From the NCBI GenBank assembly GCA_964465915.1, contig CAYXMJ010000151.1, positions 1-7,724 on the forward strand: 7,724 nt of DNA, written 5' to 3'. The notes beneath the pieces are model-generated. The model ran no database searches and was not told the DNA's origin. It saw nothing but the letters and a program-made list of their open reading frames with translations. Source of the stretch: CAVPHV01 sp964465915 (GTDB lineage: Bacteria > Actinomycetota > Acidimicrobiia > Spongiisociales > UBA5794). The position numbers were made by a program, and so were the translations under genes. Shown piece by piece: positions 6,563 to 7,724 of this stretch. Positions within the stretch are counted from its first letter, which is position 1; every line of letters begins with the position of its first letter.

Positions 6563-7450
6563 ATGCAAAACAATCTCAAGACCGTCCTGTTGATGGGCCT
6601 CCTCGGAGGTCTGCTTGTCGGCGTCGGTTGGGCACTCGGCAGCCAATCGGGCGCCATCATCGCGCTGATCTTCGCCACCGTGCTCAACATGGGCATGTAC
6701 TTCTTCTCCGACAAGCTCGCCCTGAAGGCGTCCCGCGCGGTGCCGGTTGAAGAGGTCGAGCTGCCCAACGTCTACACGATCGTTCGTTCGTTGGCGCAGC
6801 GTGAAGACATGCCGATGCCGCGGATCTACTTCATCGACTCGCCCCAACCGAATGCGTTTGCCACCGGGCGCAATCCCAAGCACGCCGCCGTGGCCGTGAC
6901 CCGCGGCATCCTCGAGATGATGAACCACGAGGAACTCGAGGGGGTGCTCGCCCACGAATTGGCCCACGTGAAGAACCGGGACATCCTCATCGCCTCGATC
7001 GCGGCAACCGTCGGCGCCGCCCTGTCGTTCCTGGCACGGATGGCTTTCTGGGGTGGTCTCGGCGGGCGGCGCAACGACAACAGCCCGCTTGGTGCCATCG
7101 GCGGCCTCATTGCCATGATCATCGCTCCGCTGGCCGCCGCCGTCATCCAGATGTCGATCAGCCGAGCCCGTGAATACCAGGCCGATCGTTCCGGGGCGCA
7201 GACCACAGGGTCGCCGCTGGTGCTGGCCGCGGCACTGCGCAAGCTCGACGCCGGGACCTCACGCATCCCGATGGATGTGAACGCCTCGGTGTCGCAACTG
7301 TTCATCGCCGATCCGCTCAAAGCCTTTGGTAAGCGCGGCGGCCGCCGGGGTCAGCAGGGCAACCTGGCCAAGATGTTCAGCACGCATCCGCCGATGGGTG
7401 AGCGCATCGAGCGCCTCGAAGAGATGGCGACGGGCAGCATGTTCCGCTGA
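6563..7450 (+). CDS. htpX: Membrane zinc metalloprotease HtpX (M48 family)
   Basis: 295 residues, the usual HtpX length. I chose the ATG at 6563 because GAGG at 6554-6557 lies 5 bases upstream and the protein begins with the typical first membrane helix. The open frame extends to 6392, but that stretch is arginine-rich and unlike the family. Membrane segments: about 7-26, 30-48, 141-162 and 176-198. Zinc site: HELAH (His131, Glu132 as catalytic base, His135), with third ligand Glu204 in SRAREYQADR. Other family marks are PRIYFIDSPQPNAFATGRNP (87-106) and STHPPMGERIERL (273-285). HtpX cleaves misfolded or damaged inner-membrane proteins with its active site facing the cytoplasm, overlapping in role with FtsH. 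No convincing promoter is visible; TTCGGC (6506-6511), 17 bases from GATATC (6529-6534), is only a weak possibility. Transcribed divergently from the protease gene and followed by tRNA genes. All key residues are intact. Confidence 0.96.
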   Translation: MQNNLKTVLLMGLLGGLLVGVGWALGSQSGAIIALIFATVLNMGMYFFSDKLALKASRAVPVEEVELPNVYTIVRSLAQREDMPMPRIYFIDSPQPNAFATGRNPKHAAVAVTRGILEMMNHEELEGVLAHELAHVKNRDILIASIAATVGAALSFLARMAFWGGLGGRRNDNSPLGAIGGLIAMIIAPLAAAVIQMSISRAREYQADRSGAQTTGSPLVLAAALRKLDAGTSRIPMDVNASVSQLFIADPLKAFGKRGGRRGQQGNLAKMFSTHPPMGERIERLEEMATGSMFR

Positions 7451-7504
7451 GCGGACAGACCCAACGTGCAGATGTCCTGAGTGGGCTAACCTATCGCCGC
7501 TCGC

Positions 7505-7587
7505 GCCGGGATGCCCGAGCGGCCAAAGGGAGCAGACTGTAAATCTGCCGGCATTTGCCTTCGGAGGTTCGAATCCTTCTCCCGGCA
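7505..7587 (+). tRNA. tRNA-Tyr (anticodon GTA)
   Basis: Acceptor arms GCCGGGA (7505-7511) and TCCCGGC (7580-7586) pair fully, with discriminator A at 7587. D arm CCC/GGG; anticodon stem GCAGA/TCTGC with loop CTGTAAA, anticodon GTA at 7539-7541. T arm GGAGG-TTCGAAT-CCTTC (7563-7579, one G-U pair). The long variable arm (7549-7562, with GGC/GCC pairing) is the class II form expected for bacterial tRNA-Tyr. The 3' CCA is not encoded (CGT follows), so it must be added enzymatically. Upstream, TAACCT at 7487-7492 could be a -10 box, but I see no good -35. It begins 54 bases after the htpX stop. Confidence 0.95.
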
Positions 7588-7600
7588 CGTCGTACGCGTC

Positions 7601-7637
7601 TTAGCGCTCGAGACCGGTGGGGTCTAGAATCCCACCG
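7601..7637 (+). promoter_or_regulatory. Possible tRNA-Thr promoter within an inverted repeat
   Basis: TAGAAT at 7625-7630 matches five of six bases of the TATAAT -10 consensus. TTAGCG (7601-7606), 18 bases upstream, is a weak -35. The -10 box sits in the loop of a perfect 7-bp inverted repeat, CGGTGGG (7615-7621) and CCCACCG (7631-7637). Transcription would start near 7637, leaving a leader of about 34 bases before tRNA-Thr, which includes a GCCGG/CCGGC hairpin (7642-7655). Alternatively the two tRNAs are one transcript and the inverted repeat is a processing or partial termination signal. Confidence 0.35.
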
Positions 7638-7670
7638 CATTGCCGGCGGCCCGGCCGTCGGTACCAGCAT

Positions 7671-7724
7671 GCCTCCTTAGCTCAGTGGCAGAGCACCTCC
7701 ATGGTAAGGAGGGGGTCCCGGGTT
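7671..7724 (+). tRNA. tRNA-Thr (anticodon GGT), 3' part outside window
   Basis: Begins with acceptor 5' arm GCCTCCT (7671-7677), then TA, D arm GCTC/GAGC (7680-7683 with 7691-7694), anticodon stem CCTCC/GGAGG (7696-7700 with 7708-7712) and loop ATGGTAA, anticodon GGT at 7703-7705. The variable loop GGGTC and T-stem 5' arm CCGGG follow, and the window ends at the first two bases of the T loop. The 3' half of the T arm and the acceptor 3' arm are not visible, so acceptor pairing cannot be checked. In many bacteria tRNA-Thr stands just before translation genes such as tuf, rpmG or secE-nusG, which may follow here. Confidence 0.92.

Noticed and set aside
7453..7477. GGACA/TGTCC inverted repeat after htpX as a terminator
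   Set aside because: Only 5 bp with a 15-base loop and no T run; too weak to call.
1..7724. CRISPR array, insertion sequence, prophage or defence island
   Set aside because: No spaced direct repeats, no transposase or integrase, and all intact genes are housekeeping or secreted-enzyme types.

Overview
This is a GC-rich bacterial chromosomal window, probably from an actinobacterium. The grounds are the GC-rich third codon positions, two GTG starts preceded by good Shine-Dalgarno sequences, and a very large, acidic, multidomain secreted subtilase. A marine or freshwater Acidimicrobiia-like lineage is my best guess, but the sequence does not fix the taxon. Everything looks chromosomal. I see no insertion sequence, phage gene, CRISPR array or plasmid function.

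Layout, left to right. (1) Positions 1-551, plus strand: the last 182 codons of NuoN, a proton-pumping membrane subunit of respiratory complex I and usually the last gene of the nuo operon. (2) 631-1695, plus strand: a MidA/NDUFAF7-type SAM-dependent methyltransferase, 79 bases downstream and probably read through from nuo. The mitochondrial homologue methylates a complex I subunit during assembly, so the position next to nuoN is suggestive. Two copies of a roughly 50-base palindromic repeat lie just before and just after this gene. The second runs into a perfect 12-bp hairpin that probably ends transcription from both sides. (3) 1802-6337, minus strand, convergent with the methyltransferase: a 1511-residue secreted S8 serine protease. 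It has a signal peptide, propeptide, subtilase core with an inserted PA domain, several beta-sandwich modules (one apparently holding a nested domain), and a basic helical tail.

(4) 6338-6562: a divergent intergenic region. It holds a candidate promoter for the protease whose -10 box lies across a perfect 7-bp inverted repeat, and a small hairpin that would cover the protease ribosome-binding site. (5) 6563-7450, plus strand: HtpX, an integral-membrane zinc metalloprotease of membrane-protein quality control. (6) 7505-7587 and 7671 to the window end: tRNA-Tyr(GTA) and tRNA-Thr(GGT, truncated by the window). A possible promoter inside an inverted repeat lies between them.

Functionally these are separate housekeeping units: respiration plus its probable assembly factor, extracellular protein degradation, membrane quality control and translation. 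I found no convincing new defence or mobile system. The most original signals are the repeat pair around the methyltransferase, the nuoN-midA adjacency, and the nested domain and basic tail of the protease.
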